Part shown: piece by piece, positions 11,045 through 23,659 of the stretch
How positions within the stretch are numbered: position 1 is the stretch's first letter
Layout of the letters: each line of letters begins with the position of its first letter
DNA from: Cytidiella melzeri
Lineage: Eukaryota > Basidiomycota > Agaricomycetes > Polyporales > Irpicaceae
Direction: 5' to 3'
DNA: 64,000 bases
NCBI GenBank assembly: GCA_022592445.1
Contig: JABYQR010000028.1
Coordinates: 1 to 64,000 of the forward strand
Notes under the pieces: model-generated
Databases searched by the model: none
What the model saw: the letters and a program-made list of their open reading frames with translations, nothing else
What the model was told of the DNA's origin: nothing
Program-made: the position numbers and the translations under genes

Positions 11045-13519
11045 ATGACAACCGTCTGTTCTTATCCTTCCACCAACCACTACGGCGAAATGGATCTCTC
11101 TTTCTCGCGGCACGCCAACAGCGCCGGTATGGCTCTCCCTCGCATCCCGCGTCGGACATCGTCCACTGGGAGTACACGTTCGGCTCACGTCGTACAAGCT
11201 GTGCTGTCTCGATCACCTCCTACACCTACAAACGCGAAAGTCGTTGTACAACCACCCACACCACCGGGAACTGACCGCAAGAGTTCATCGCCCGTTGCCT
11301 CATCTTCCAAGACAATTGTTCCGGACGCTTCCAGTGGCAGTGGCTCGGATACTTTAGAGATGCTAGCACCAAAGTCCCGTCGCTCGCGGTCTTATCAACG
11401 CGGTGCGTTGCCGTCGTCCATGCGTCCTCCAGAACAATCCACGCCTACGCCTGCCTCGCTGCAAACGAAAGGAAGTGCGAAGGAAGTGCGTATTCCTTTC
11501 CCGACCGCTTCCAGCCCGGAAAGAACACCGCGTCCCTCCCTTGCGATATTGGCTCCGAAGCCGAGACCGAGTATCTCGCCTTTAGGACCATCGGCCCACT
11601 CGGAAATCGCGCCGTCGCGGTCTGTCTCTGTCGGCGTCGAAGCGCTGATTCGGAAGAAGTCTGGTGAACCGTTGAAGTCGTCACTCAAGGCTCGCCGCCC
11701 GGTGATTCGCGGTGGCCTTAGTGTTGTCATCGATCCGATAACGAGCAAGTCTGAGCCTAGCACACCGACGTGCAGCAGCAAGAGTGTACACTTCGATAGT
11801 AAGCTGGAGCACGTGAAGTTGTTCTTGGCGGAGCAGAAGCCCCTGGCTGTCAGCCGTGACGGAAGTCCGACAGATGACACGAGTGGCACAGAGAGTGACT
11901 TCCCAGCGTTCATATACGGGAAGGACGACAAGGCTCAGCTGGCCGTGATTGCGATTGGTCCGAAGGTGGAGAGCGTAGAGGAGAGGGAGAACGTGGATGT
12001 GAAGTTGGAAAGCGTGCGACTGGGCGAGGACGGTAATAGCATCGTCGGGCAGGTCCGCGTAAAGAACTTGGCATTCGAGAAGTGGGTGGCTGTTAGGTTC
12101 ACATGCGACTGGTGGCAGACAACCAGTGAAGTGACGGCTAGGTACCTTGAGACGCTTCCAGGGACCAATGGCCAGCACGATCGGTTCCAATTTACCATCA
12201 GGTTGAACGATATGATGAGCCGCATCGAGGAGAAGACCATGTTCCTCGCGGTGCGGTATTCGGCGGCTGGTCGGGAGATGTGGGATAACAACGGTGGGCA
12301 GAACTACAAAGTGACGTTTGCGAGGCAGAAGGTGCCGCTTGCGACGAAGCAAGTGGGTGATGAGTCTGGACGTTCCGCGGGAATGGCGGTTTTGAAAAGC
12401 AAGTTGGAGGAAGTCGCTCAGGCTGGCGAGAATCGTTCCACCGTCGGAGGCTTCCTTTCGCTGCGTTCTCAACGCTCCCAATCGATGTCCCCACCCGTCA
12501 CTTCCGGCTACAAAGTGCCTTCAGAGAGTCGTGACACGAGCAGTTTCACGTTGAAATCGACCACTCCCTTGTCATCCCGCTACGACTTCGGTGCATCCTT
12601 AAAGAGTAATTGGCGTCGTGCAGCTTCTGATTCGACCTCGGCTACTCATCACGAGCATTCGCGCACGAATACGCATCCGACTACTGTACCTCAGTTCCCT
12701 CGTCGTACGCCTGCTGATAAGCGGACGATCATTGAGCTCACCCGTGGATCCCCTCGCATATTCGACACTCACGAGGCGAGCACCCCATCCCCCAAGGCGA
12801 TTTACGTTACTGATGAGCTCGAGGATACACCGATCCCTGCGTTGTCCCGCAAGGACACTCGCAACCATCAACGTGGGTACTTCGATCTTGGTCCGATTAC
12901 GCACAGTGTTCGTCGCACACCGCCCGGGTCACCGTTCGGTTTGCCCAGTATGGGTGGCTCCCCATCGGGCAGTGGACGCAATTCGCCTGCGAAAGTTCCA
13001 GAAGCGAGCATCATGTGGCGAGTGCCCAGCGGTGGAAGTGAGGAAAGCCCTCCTTCTTCGAATGCGAGTAACGAAGAGAGCTCCAGAGAATCGAGCCCCA
13101 ATACCAGCCCGTATGAAGGCCCAGTCAACTTGGTTCCCGATGATGCGTTCCCGCGCAGTCCCAGTCCTGGCACCGACTCCAGCTACAGCGCATTCTTGGA
13201 TAGGTGAGTGGTTGCCAGTAACAAACAGTAAGCGTGATTTGACCTTTTTTGTAGCTTCTGCTTCTTCACAGGATCGGAGACATTGAGCGACTTTTCCGGC
13301 ATGCACCGCTCTCACTCTGCTTCGAGTGTGGAGGAGTTCCTGTCGACATCACCTTACCTTGGTAGTGACTACCTCTCTCCCGGCCACACCCCCACTCGGT
13401 CCTGCAGCTACGACGATGTCGCTACAATGAACGGAGATTCGACACCAACACCTCGCAGTCTCGCTGCAGGTGCCCCCTCCGTGTTCGCGTCACCTCCTGC
13501 GGCGACCTTCGCCCATTGA
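11045..13519 (+). CDS. Protein phosphatase 1 glycogen-targeting subunit (Gac1/CBM21)
   Basis: Regulatory subunit that in this family brings PP1 (Glc7) to glycogen and activates glycogen synthase. Exon 1 is 11045-13203 and exon 2 13255-13519, about 807 residues. The start at ATG 11045 follows a probable 5' UTR intron ending CCCACAG. Visible parts: a low-complexity Ser/Pro-rich N-terminus, an RVxF-type PP1 docking motif (KSVHFD, about residue 248), then a CBM21 domain at about residues 315-430 (GQVRVKNLAFEKWVAVRFT, CDWWQTTSEVTARY, WDNNGGQNYKV). A disordered Ser-rich tail follows. Choosing the first acceptor at 13254 keeps the frame and yields SFCFFTGSETLSDFSG. The family assignment is firm; the glycogen role is family knowledge. 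Confidence 0.88.
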
Positions 13520-14475
13520 AGTACAACTTCCCTTGTGCCACTAGCCGCTCTCTGGATGGATCATCGTAGATGTCACACTTGCTCGGCCTTATCACGACCT
13601 CAAACTATCTGAACCCGCACAACCTACATGTACATACATATACCATTGATCGACCACACAACACGCCTCGATCAACGCTCTCCTTTTCGGCTACTCGACT
13701 CGATTACGTTCCATCACGACAACTACGACCGAAGAAGTACCATAAAGGGGAGGGAAAGCGGGTCCAATTCTGATGTTGTTACGTCCACTGCGCAACACGG
13801 TTTCGACGCCAACCACTTAGCCTCTGGAATTTTTATTTTTGAAGTTATGTTCTTTTTCCTCAGTTGAGATTGGACTCTGTACACCTCTTGTCTCACCCTT
13901 ATCCTTTCTTGTCTGTTCACACATACACGTAGACTGCACACTCTTGACAACTCCCATCGTCTTTTTGTTCCTGTCTACATTTTTCTCTTTTACATCTAGA
14001 ACACACTACCCCCTGATCCCCTACCACGCAATCATTGATCACCCATCCACGTCCACCCTTCCACTAGAACTATATGCACAGCAGAGTCGAACACCGACGC
14101 TAGGTCGGTTTCTTCTTTGTGTCTGTATTGTACACTGGTCCTCGCAACCCCCTCTTAGGACGACCGGCAATGCTCATAACATGCCGCCCTAGTCTATCGA
14201 AGTAATGATCATGACGTTTTCTCAAATTTGCCGAGTACTTTAATGGTGTGTGTGGGCGTCTTGACGATGTGGGAGGTGTGACTTTGCAGGTCACAAATAA
14301 CATACCATTAACGTTGTCACAGAGGTCGTGGACGTCTTGGACTTATCCCTCATCTCGCCAACATCTCGCAGACTGTGAACGCCCTCTTCACCTTCTGACA
14401 AACGGACAGCACACATGTCGAGCTGAAATTCGCATCGCTCACGCTGATTGCGAAGGCGAATATCATCCTTAACCC
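13520..14475. other. Intergenic, 3' UTR and promoter
   Basis: Probable 3' UTR of the CBM21 gene (pyrimidine-rich, several in-frame stops) and the promoter of the F-box gene. Short ORFs show no domain. Confidence 0.3.
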
Positions 14476-16147
14476 ATGTGGGCCAACATGCCTGTACGTT
14501 GAACGTTAGTATAGTGCCCTGCGCCGCACATTAATGATCATCTCATCACTCAATACAGGATACGTTGCTGAGCAACACGCCGTCTGCAGCGCCGTTCTTG
14601 AACCTGCACTTTGACATCCTGGTGCTGCTCGCCTCCCACCTCGGGCGATCCGACCTGTTGTCGCTCATGCGAGTTTGCCGGTCTCTCCACTCGGCACTCG
14701 TCCCCCACTTGCTGCGATCACATCCTACCATCCGCTTGACGAAGCAGCTTTTGTCTTTCTGCCAGTTCGTGATGATAGACGTGCCCATGCGCTTCATTTA
14801 CCTGCAGCGTCTCAGCATCTCGATCTCGTACGTCTATTCCACCCAGATAGCGCACACGCTCCGGAAAGTCTTCCAGCACGCTACGCACTTGGAAGAACTG
14901 GGTATACTGGATTGTGGTTTCATGGAGGGCAACTCGGGGATTCCAGCTGCCATAGCGGCATTGACCAGCATCCGCACCCTTGTCCTTCGGCACCCGACTC
15001 ACGTGGCGCTAGACATGCTGGCCGAAATGTGCTCACAGCCAACGAGGGTGGAGGTGTCGTTCAGCAACAACCCTAGACATCGGCTCGATCCCATCGAGCT
15101 CCTCGAGAACTGTCGTACGTCCCTCGTCACGCTCTGCATGTCGCTACCAAGGTTCTCCGAGGTACGGCTAGGCCTCCAGTATACGGCGTTGACGAAACTA
15201 GTCTTAAAGTGTCATCGGGCTATTTTGGCGTCACCGGTGATATACCACTACCCCAATGTGCGACAACTGACTGTGACAATGTGTGACGGGTTCTGTGGCC
15301 ATGGTGGGACCAACTCCAAGCGCGTGAAGAGAGACAACGTGGAGATTGAGGACACACGCTCGATAAACTCGTCGACTCAAACGTACTCTTGGAGTTCGTT
15401 GGACCTACTTCGAGGACACATCCCTGGCATCTATTCCCTTGCTTTGAATTGCCCCGTGCAGCGTCTCGAGCTTACGGAGGTGGCAACCAACGAGATCGGT
15501 AGGTTTGGTCACATCATGAAGGACGTCAGACCCAGTATCTTGGAGGTTCAACTCAACTCGGTCTCGTTTGATTTGAAATCGCTCTCGACTCTGATGCAAC
15601 AAGCGCCCAAAGATTTGCACAGTCTAACGGTCGACATTGTCGCAGCTGAAGTCTCTGGGGACCTTCAGACATCTATGGTAAGTGGCGCGTAGCAAACTGC
15701 TGGACAGCAGCTAACTTTGGGTTGCTGTTCCAGCATAAGGCGTTTGCGGTGAGGCTGCCGTCTTTGAACTATTTTTGCTTACATTGGCGACGGAGGTATC
15801 TGGAGACGGGGTTTACGGCAGAGGAGTGGGCGAAGATAGATCTGGAAGCCAAAGCACGCCGGTTTGCTCAGCTCAACGCATCCTTGCGCTATATCGTGAT
15901 TGTAGGCCCCTATGGAACTATGGCGTGGCAAGTTCACCAGAGTGGCTTTCCCAACGCTGACGTGCGTACACTGTCAGCTATATCTGCCATCACTGCTAGG
16001 CAGATTATGACATGTCACGGAGGTGACCCAGTCGGGTCACCGGATTGGGACGTTAGAGTCGGGAAAGAGTTGGGAGATGGAAAGGAGCCGTCGAGGATCG
16101 AGAGACCTACTGGCAGTACTTACCCAGACCACTGTGTACTGAACTGA
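14476..16147 (+). CDS. F-box domain protein
   Basis: F-box proteins bind Skp1 in SCF ubiquitin ligases and choose substrates; large lineage-specific sets are typical of Agaricomycetes. Exons 14476-14493, 14559-15677 and 15734-16147 give 516 residues. The start comes from a six-codon first exon (MWANMP) that splices in frame into DTLLSNTPSAAPFLNLHFD. The F-box is at residues 20-60: FLNLHFDILVLLASHLGRSD, LLSLMRVCRSLHSALVPHLL. The rest has leucine-rich, LRR-like spacing (LEELGILDCGFM, LQYTALTKLVLKCHR) without a named substrate domain. Substrate unknown. It converges on the kinase gene to the right. Confidence 0.75.
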
Positions 16148-17307
16148 GTTCTATTTTTGTACCGCCATCTTAACCTTAGACTCTAATGGTCAATGCTCAT
16201 GACGGATTGCCTGTGGTGCACAGCTTCCAGATCATTATTGATGTGGTGAGTGGTAACATATTTTTTCTGCGAGTTGCAATACCTTCGCCAATGTTGACTT
16301 CCGCTACCTCACATAATAGGCGTGACCGCTTGCATTGGTTTTGGCAGAGAATCAAATGTAGTGACCATACTATCAATGACCCAGAAGTGAACTGGGAACA
16401 GGAAGTGAACTTTCTGCTTGGGAGAGTATTTCCACCCATTCAACTGCCTCACAAAAAATCTGGCATATGTTTTAGACATAATGTACAAAGCTTGGTACTG
16501 AAAGCATAGCACTGTGTAGATACAAAAATCAAAAATACTACAAATTTTGCATGCAGTTCAGGAGTGAACTGTGATTGATGTCCTTACAGAGCCAGCATTT
16601 GTGTATATTTTGAGGTTAAATTTGTACTGTGCATCCATGTACATATATACTGTCATGGAAAAATACTTGCTTGCATTTCTGGACAATGTGGTGAGAGTAG
16701 TGGGAGGTATTATATATGAAATTGTCGAATCTTGCCATGACACTTCCTCTGCAGTCATCCAGGCAAACAAACACAGCACCATAGAGCTAGCTGGTCTAAC
16801 TGTCATTTGGCTGGCTGTAATGACGAATCTACCAAACACAATCAGAGAAAGAATTGCAAGAAGTCTATAACATAAAAATGGGTCAACAAAATATATATAT
16901 ACGAGGTAGCTATGCATATGTACTAGGTATATACGATGTGTGTGGACTTCTCTAGATCTACTGCCTTTGTTAGGAAGAAGAAAAAAATCAGAGTGATACT
17001 GGGAAAAAACTAATTGCGATACGGATATATTGGAATTGGGAATACAACAATGTTTAGGTCGGGATATCTCTTTAAATTATTGAAAGTGACAAAGGGATGA
17101 GAAGGAAGCAAGCGACGGAGTGTGCGTGAGGATAGCAGGGAGAACAGCAATGGAGAGAGAGAGGGGGGAGAAGAGGGAAGGAGGGAGAAAGGTGTACAGA
17201 CAAAGAGTGGCAACACATGTACGTATATGTGATAACAAATTACTTCCAACTTGAGTCAACAAAATTAAACACTCACACGAAGTCGGCGAGGTGAAGGGTG
17301 TGTTATG
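16148..17307. other. AT-rich convergent intergenic region
   Basis: About 1.1 kb between two convergent genes and visibly more AT-rich than its surroundings. It contains an imperfect palindrome CAGTTCAGGAGTGAACTG near 16554, direct AAGTGAACT repeats near 16384-16412, an (AT)n stretch near 16900 and a purine-rich tract at 17152-17193. No transposase or domain seen; a decayed mobile-element remnant is possible but not shown. Confidence 0.35.
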
Positions 17308-19895
17308 TCAAGGCACCAACTCCTGACACGCGACGCTACCGGCAATATTGTGCTCATCAACAAGCACACCTTCATCGTCTTCTTCATCCTCAAACTCCCA
17401 ATCGCCCTCTGCGTCGTCGTCCCAAACCTCCTCCGCCTCCATAGAGTCACACTGCGACACATTGATATCCTTTCCTCCATACGGCGCGGTATCGCCGTGG
17501 GCAATATGCCCCCCAATACTCTCAAGCGTAGACGACAACACAGGTGCAGGCGGCGCACCCTCCCCCGTCATCCACGGATCGTCCCACAGCTGCGCAACCT
17601 TTGTTCGTTTCCTGGGGTCCCTCACGAGCAACCGTCCAACGACACGCTTCAGGTCCTCGCTCCTCGCCAAATCGAGCCCTCGCAGCGCAGAGCCGTCGGT
17701 CGGCGACGAAGACGACGACTGTGGAAGGTCTGGCCACGTATACTGACCATTAGCGATCCGCATTAACAAAGCCCGTCGCTCAGACCTCTCGTCCCTCTTC
17801 GCTCCCTTGACTTCCCTGCTATCAGAGAGACCCACGTCCGATCTCATGCCAGACTCGGTAGGAGGGTTCATAGCGTCGAAGGGCAGCCTGCGGGTAACGA
17901 GGGCGTAAAGAACGACACCGCACGCCCAAGCATCGGTTTCACGGCCGTCGTACGGACGGCCAGTGACGAGCTCTGGAGCGGCGTAGGATTCTGAACCGCA
18001 GCGGGTCGTGAGGAGGGGTGAGGAGGGGTCGATGAAGCGCGAGAGGCCGAAGTCGGTCAATTTGATGAGGGGTGCGGGGGAGGTGGGCTCAGCGAATACG
18101 TCTCGCGTGAGTAAGATGTCTACAGTGGTATTAGTGACTACAGCAGGTAGACGTAGGTGATAGAAATCGTACTCTCAAGCTTGATGTCCCGATGGACGAG
18201 TCCTACGGCATGCATCCATCCGACCGCACGTGCCAGCTCGCCAAATATCCTTCGAAGTAGAATTTCGTGTAAACGTGCATGAGTTTCCTGTGAGGAGACG
18301 AGGTCGAAGAGCTCTCCACCGGGAACGTGCTCGAGCACGAGGATGTGGTGAGAGGGAATGCTGAACGCGTGGATGTAAGAAACAATCGACGGATGCGATA
18401 TATGCTGATAGTAGTGAAGGTTAGCGAGTGAGTTCCTGACGGAAGTGCAGATACTGACCTTGAGCACCTCAACCTCACGCACAAAACTCACGCGCGTCCT
18501 GTCGTCCTTGTCACACAATGACCTGTCTGTCATCTTCAGTGCAACAAGCCGGCCGACATTCCCTTGAACAACTCCGACGCTTTCACCGCCCACCTGCCCA
18601 TCCGATCCCTCCTGCCTCAAAGCCCTAATCTTCGGCACAGTGCCCTCAACCACCTTCTCCGAAGCATACCCATCATCAGAGCTTTCGCTCGTCCGATTCA
18701 CCCGCCTCCTCAAACTCCCAGCACCTGACCCACTCCTCCGCAAACTGCCCAATTTGCTCTTCTGCTTCTTCAAGCTATTCTTCCTACTCACTTCCAGTTT
18801 TCCCACCCTCCCAGTCTCGTCTCGAGCCAGCCACACACTGCTGAAGGCGCCCTGCCCAAGTGTCTTCACCAAAACCAGACGCAGTTTCAAATCTGCTTCT
18901 GGCTCATCACGACCCATACTAACCACACTGTCGACAGCAGGCGGCTCATCGATGAGGTCCCCAGGACGCAAGGCCGGGACAGGAAGAGCCTCGTTGGCGG
19001 CCATCGACATCGGAGACTCGACGATCAGTGGTGACACTCTGACCGGCGTCGGCAGCTTCGAAGAATCCGCATGCATCGGAACGAGAACGTGAAGTTTCTT
19101 CGGGGTGTGAGTGTATGCGGAACTATCAGGATGCATGGATGTCGACACTTCGTGGGCAGGGTCTATCTGATGAGTCGTCTGGTACTCCGCAGGGTCGAGT
19201 TCTACGAGCTTTCGTCTGCCTGTACTCAAAGGGGGTGGAGGAGAGGACCAGACTGGAGGGTACCCTTGAGGAGAGCCTTCGCGCGACGGAAGCTCGTCGA
19301 CCGTTGTGTACCTCACGCGGGACGGGAAGACTCTGGAGAGTGGCACCGTGGAAGTCAACGCGGGAGCTAACGGGGGTGTAATCGGAACTGAGCAACTTGA
19401 AGCTGAGGAGTGACCGTCGCTCGCCGACGATGAGGGAAGAGGATCTGTGTGCCAAGAGGGACTGAAGAACGAGTCGTTCAGGGACTTCTTGGAAGTCGGT
19501 GCAGACTCTATGCGTGGGGTGACCTCTGCGTCTGAGAAGGAGTGCTTCGAGGGTCCAGCTGCTGGTGCTGATTGTGGCTCGGGGGGCAAGGATGCATCAG
19601 CAGAGAAGGGAGAGGCAAAGAAGGCGTGAGTCTTGCTGCCACTGGAGAACTTTTGCTCGTCAGAAGATGGCGGGGACACTGGAGGGTGGTCAGAGGAAGT
19701 GGAGGTGCGCGAGAGGGCAGAGACGGAGGAGGGAGTGGTGAGAATGCTGAGATGAGAAGACCGGGTTGAGGAGCTCGAGGAATACGATGAAGAGGGACCC
19801 AAGCCAAAGCCGTAGGGCGGGGAGTGGTGCCAGTTGTCCATCATGGTATGAGAGTAAGTCTGAGAGAGGGGGGTCAGCGAGTACTCCGTCTTCAT
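17308..19895 (-). CDS. Serine/threonine protein kinase (CAMK-like)
   Basis: Three exons (19895-18459, 18404-18173, 18119-17308) give 826 residues. The N-terminal half is Ser/Pro-rich and probably disordered. The catalytic domain occupies roughly the second half: Gly loop LGQGAFSSVWLARD; a basic Ser-rich insert before the lysine motif LVALKMTDRS; HISHPSIVSYIHAFS; catalytic loop HRDIKLEN; DFG motif (TDFGLSRF); activation segment CGSESYAAPEL; DAWACGVVLYALVTRRLPFD; and RDPRKRTKVAQLWDDPWM. All key catalytic residues are present. The tail is acidic (WDDDAEGDWEFEDEEDDEG). It resembles fungal PRR1/PRR2 or Snf1-like kinases, but the exact subfamily and substrate are not settled. The first intron (18405-18458) is 54 nt, in frame and without a stop. 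Confidence 0.85.
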
Positions 19896-22385
19896 ATTGT
19901 GGGCGAAAGAAGGCGTCAGGTGCTCGGCAACGTTTATCGTCGTGTCCTGATCAGCCTATCCTGTTCATGCCCTAGACGTGTACGACAGACTCCGGACATG
20001 AACCGCACGAGACGGTCTCTTGCCCCTTCCGCTGCGCAGCGCAGCCAGTCACAGTATACCATTCCATGACAAAGTTATATACAGCGCCGAGGATACTCAC
20101 CTAAATTAATGTTATATGCGCTTCGCTGAACCTTTCCCTGGCTGAATTCCCAGAAACGGATGCGAAAAGAAGGTAGTGTTGCAAGCCCTGGCCGTTGTAG
20201 GTGTGATGGTGGTCGTGGTCGTGGTAGTAGTAGTAGTAGTCAGAGATCCATGGCGAGAGAAAATGAAGTGTTTTGGCTGCTTTAAACAGTGAAGATAGCG
20301 GAGGAGAGAGGGAGATGGTCGTGGTCCGAGATACTTCAGTCATCGGCAACTCCCGAGCCGACGTCGATCCACTCACAATCCCGACATGTCCTGTTTAGGA
20401 TATTGCGCGCGAAGAAATGAGGCAAAGCCGCAAGGGCACTCACGAAACCACACTTTCTATGCAAGTACAGGCTCTCTGGCTTGCTACTTTTGACTACACT
20501 GAACTTTCCTCAGAGTCACCACGGACGGCCAGATATTATTGCGGCTGTTCCTGTCTGTGTGACATAAAACAGATCTGACAGCATTAGTGCCTCACAGTAG
20601 CGTTTCATACATCCTCAATCTTCACCTGCGACGAAGGCTTGTACCTGTGTGCTTCATATTCCGAAATACGAGTAGGGTAAATTTGGCCTTCCAACGGGAG
20701 AGTACCATGAGCCCAAACTCCCGTTCGAGCGATACACTGATGTACTGAATCAAAACCACCTGCAACATGCAAATTCCAAGTTTCCCCTCTCACATCTTGC
20801 ATCCCCCCTTGCGTACTGCGCACCGGCGATCAGAGTGTCGGATGGTTGATTCCACGTGAAAACGAGTCAGTGAACTGCTCAGATGAGCTGCATGCGTCGC
20901 AGAGCCTCGCAAAGGCTCGTCCCCATGCCATTCATGTTCTCGCTCCTCCTTGCTCCCAAAATGGCAGGCGAGTCTAGCATCGAGAGTACTCACACGCTCA
21001 GTGGCGACGCCGTAGCCAAAAGGAGCAGCGAAGAGGAGACCAAACAGCCTATAGTCTCCGGAACCCCCGTGCTGAGACCTGCGAGCCCAATGGTCCGAAG
21101 AACTATGACTCTCAACCATAAAACTGTATCCATGTCGGACACGTGCTAGAACTATGAAAACGTATAATCAGGGGAGAGGTAAAACCAAACAAAAATCTTC
21201 CCTCACCCGAGTTGGACTAGCAGATCCAAGACACAGACAGTTTGCGTTGCGTCGGGGTTGTATCTCGAGAAGACGACGGTTGTTTTCAAACAAGTGATGC
21301 GCCCTATACTACAGTAATACTGTTGGGAAAATAACGAAGAGCACTGCAAACAGCATGCGAATCGGGGTCAGCATCAACCCAACCGTCCACAAAACGGAAA
21401 AAAAATGATGGAACTCAACCCAGTGCAGATCCTACGCAGCAGCAGCCCCAAGAAACCTGTCTCGCCTCCCGCTAGCTACTGCGTACTTGCCAGTAGATCA
21501 ACTCAAGTGCGACATTGCGCCAACTGTGCGCTGATTTTCCCGAGTGCACATGGAAATCCACATGTAATCCTGGTAAACTACATAGTAGCCAAGCAAGAAA
21601 AGGATTGACTGACGTTTTCGCCTACCGTAACTAACCTACCAAAAGCCAACTTCAACCACGCTGATGCCTGTCACCCTCCTGTCATTCTTTGTAACAGAAC
21701 ACGCAAGTCCCGTCTTGGCACTTGCCAGTGCAATGAACAAGCAGTGACCGCGGGAACCCGCAACCCGCAGAAACCAGTAGTTTCATCAATTCATTGAAGG
21801 AAACCTGTGAGTTTTTGGAGTGCAAGTGGTGGCGACGGGGCAGGCGGTGCTCGTCACGATCACGACTCTGAGGGAAGCGGATGTGGCGTCCGAGGGCCCG
21901 ACAATTTCATTTAGATACGCAGCGGGATCGGCATGACCGGCTTCTTAAACGAACCCGAACACCCGTTCCACTGGTTGAGGATGCGAAGAGTAAAAGGGGA
22001 TATACCATTACAACGACAAGGTGTATGTTGTACATTGTACATGTGTCTATGCGTAGCGGAGAGACCCAACGCGCGAGGAGATTATACAATAACTTGTGCT
22101 TTACGGAAGGGAGAGCAGACTGTTTAGGTAAAAATGAGGAATAAACAATTGTGGGTGATGAGGGATGCGGTGCGAAGTGTGTCAATGTGAGGAGCTATAG
22201 CGTATCGTGATGATCATGAGATAATAAGAGATGAGAGATCGTTCGAGGTGTAAAACCGAGGCCAAGAGGAAGAGAAACCCCAGGAAAAGTGATAAACTAG
22301 AACATACATGCCCGACGGTGCGATGGGCAACCAGACGAGTGAGGGTCGTTTTGACAGGACACGGCTATGCCCCGCAGGAAGAACC
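19896..22385. other. 2.5-kb stretch without a confident gene
   Basis: Upstream of the kinase. ORFs on both strands (for example minus 20790-21119 and plus 20883-21149) overlap each other and show no domain. A GTG/GTA trinucleotide tract lies at about 20211-20242. It may contain the kinase 5' UTR and unrecognised exons. Confidence 0.3.
20211..20242. repeat. Trinucleotide microsatellite (GTC/GTG/GTA)
   Basis: Short run of GGTCGT/GGTAGT units turning into consecutive GTA repeats. Read in the minus strand it encodes a run of Tyr and His codons, explaining a spurious ORF there. Confidence 0.6.
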
Positions 22386-23032
22386 TCAACATTCCACCGC
22401 AACCATGTGCGACAACCCGCTCTTCACGTACGACTTTTCGCCTATCGACGGGAACCTCCGACGCATGGGCTTTCCACTCGCGCGGTTGAGCAGGACACTT
22501 GCGACGAGCTTTGCAGTGCGCTGATCTTCACGTTGCGCTCGTTGAACGGCTGTAGTTGGATAAGAGTAGCTAGACGTGGTGTAGGTCGCTAGCTGCGTGC
22601 GAGGGAACGACTGCGTTGTCCTGGTCTGCGCACGGGGTGAAGGGAGGGCCTCGATGACATAATCCTGACCAACAGGTTTGTCGGCAAACGGATCCTCGAG
22701 GGCCGATGCTACGGTTGTTCGCTGGACAGGTGGAGGAGGGGGTGCACGGCGGGTGCTGATAGGCGAACTCGCAGAGTGGATGGAGGACCTCCTTGGTCTT
22801 GTCAAGACCGGTGTGTGCGATGTCGGGACAGAAGAGACTCCCGTGCGTGTTGCGAGGATGGTGAGATTAGGACCTCGATTACGAAGAGGGGTCAAGGATG
22901 TGTTTGGCAGGGAGTGGAACGAGAGCTCGTGTGAGTGGGACGCTCCGGATACAGGAAGGATTGAGGACCAGCTCGGGCTTCCAAAGACACCGTGTATAGT
23001 TTGAATGCGGTGAGCGGGCACGACGAGAGCCA
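22386..23032 (-). CDS. Unknown Pro/Ser/Arg-rich protein
   Basis: Single-exon frame of 215 codons from ATG 23032 (MALVVPAHRIQTIHG) to a stop at 22386. The frame opens upstream to 23234, but a TATTTAAA-type box at about 23137-23146 lies between, which favours the shorter start. The protein is basic and low-complexity, with RRAPPPPPVQRTTVASALED in the middle and a more ordered C-terminus (RTAKLVASVLLNRASGKPMR, RRFPSIGEKSYVKSGL). No signal peptide or domain recognised. Coding potential is supported by length and promoter position only; a function cannot be given. Confidence 0.5.
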
Positions 23033-23136
23033 TGAGTGAGATTAAGAGGAGAGATGAAGAGCGTAGGGTACGTCGACGACGAGACTGAGGGGGATAACGA
23101 GCGAGCGAGAGGGCGAGACAGACCGGGGTGATGGAG

Positions 23137-23146
23137 GATTTAAATA
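23137..23146 (-). promoter_or_regulatory. TATA-like box
   Basis: AT-rich TATTTAAATCC-type sequence on the minus strand about 105 nt before ATG 23032. Confidence 0.4.
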
Positions 23147-23621
23147 TGTGGAGAGGCACTGAACGAGAGCGGAACGGGAACAGGCCATGGGACCCAGAAC
23201 CCATTCCAAATTGGGGAACCTGACACTTGGCCAATCAATGACGTCCACCAGTCCCCGAGACCGCGGTGAGTTGCGCTTCCTTCCCCTTCGAGAACAAGCG
23301 ACACACGCTGGAAACTGTCTCGGGGATCGTTGTCCACAGCGAACACGAGGCTCCCACCAGCGCGCTGTTCGTCGCTACTTTGACAACAATTATCCGTTGT
23401 CTCTGCACCAACGATTATAATGGCTGCGGGCGGTCAATGTTGTCTCAGGAACACAGCATGGTCAGCTGCTTTGCTTCTCCGCTGCTGTTCCATGTTGTGC
23501 AAAGAGCGGCGGGGCGGAGTGCCTTTTGCCTGTGCAGAGTTCTGTTCGAGATGTCTCTGAGCGTGCTTTCTAGAGCCATCCGGTGCATTTCCAGAGAAGC
23601 GCACATCCAGATATCTCGCCC

Positions 23622-23659
23622 GTTCTGTCAAAATTTGACAGAACCGACAGAAATTTCTG
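23622..23659. promoter_or_regulatory. Two adjacent short palindromes
   Basis: GTTCTGTCAAA-A-TTTGACAGAAC (11-bp arms, 1-bp centre, 23622-23644) is followed 3 bp later by the perfect 12-bp palindrome CAGAAATTTCTG (23648-23659). They could be dimeric transcription-factor sites in the upstream region of the gene at 22386-23032; no factor is assigned. Confidence 0.4.

Noticed and set aside
20101..20376. Minus-strand 91-codon ORF rich in Tyr and His
   Set aside because: Its unusual composition is produced by a trinucleotide microsatellite; no other support.
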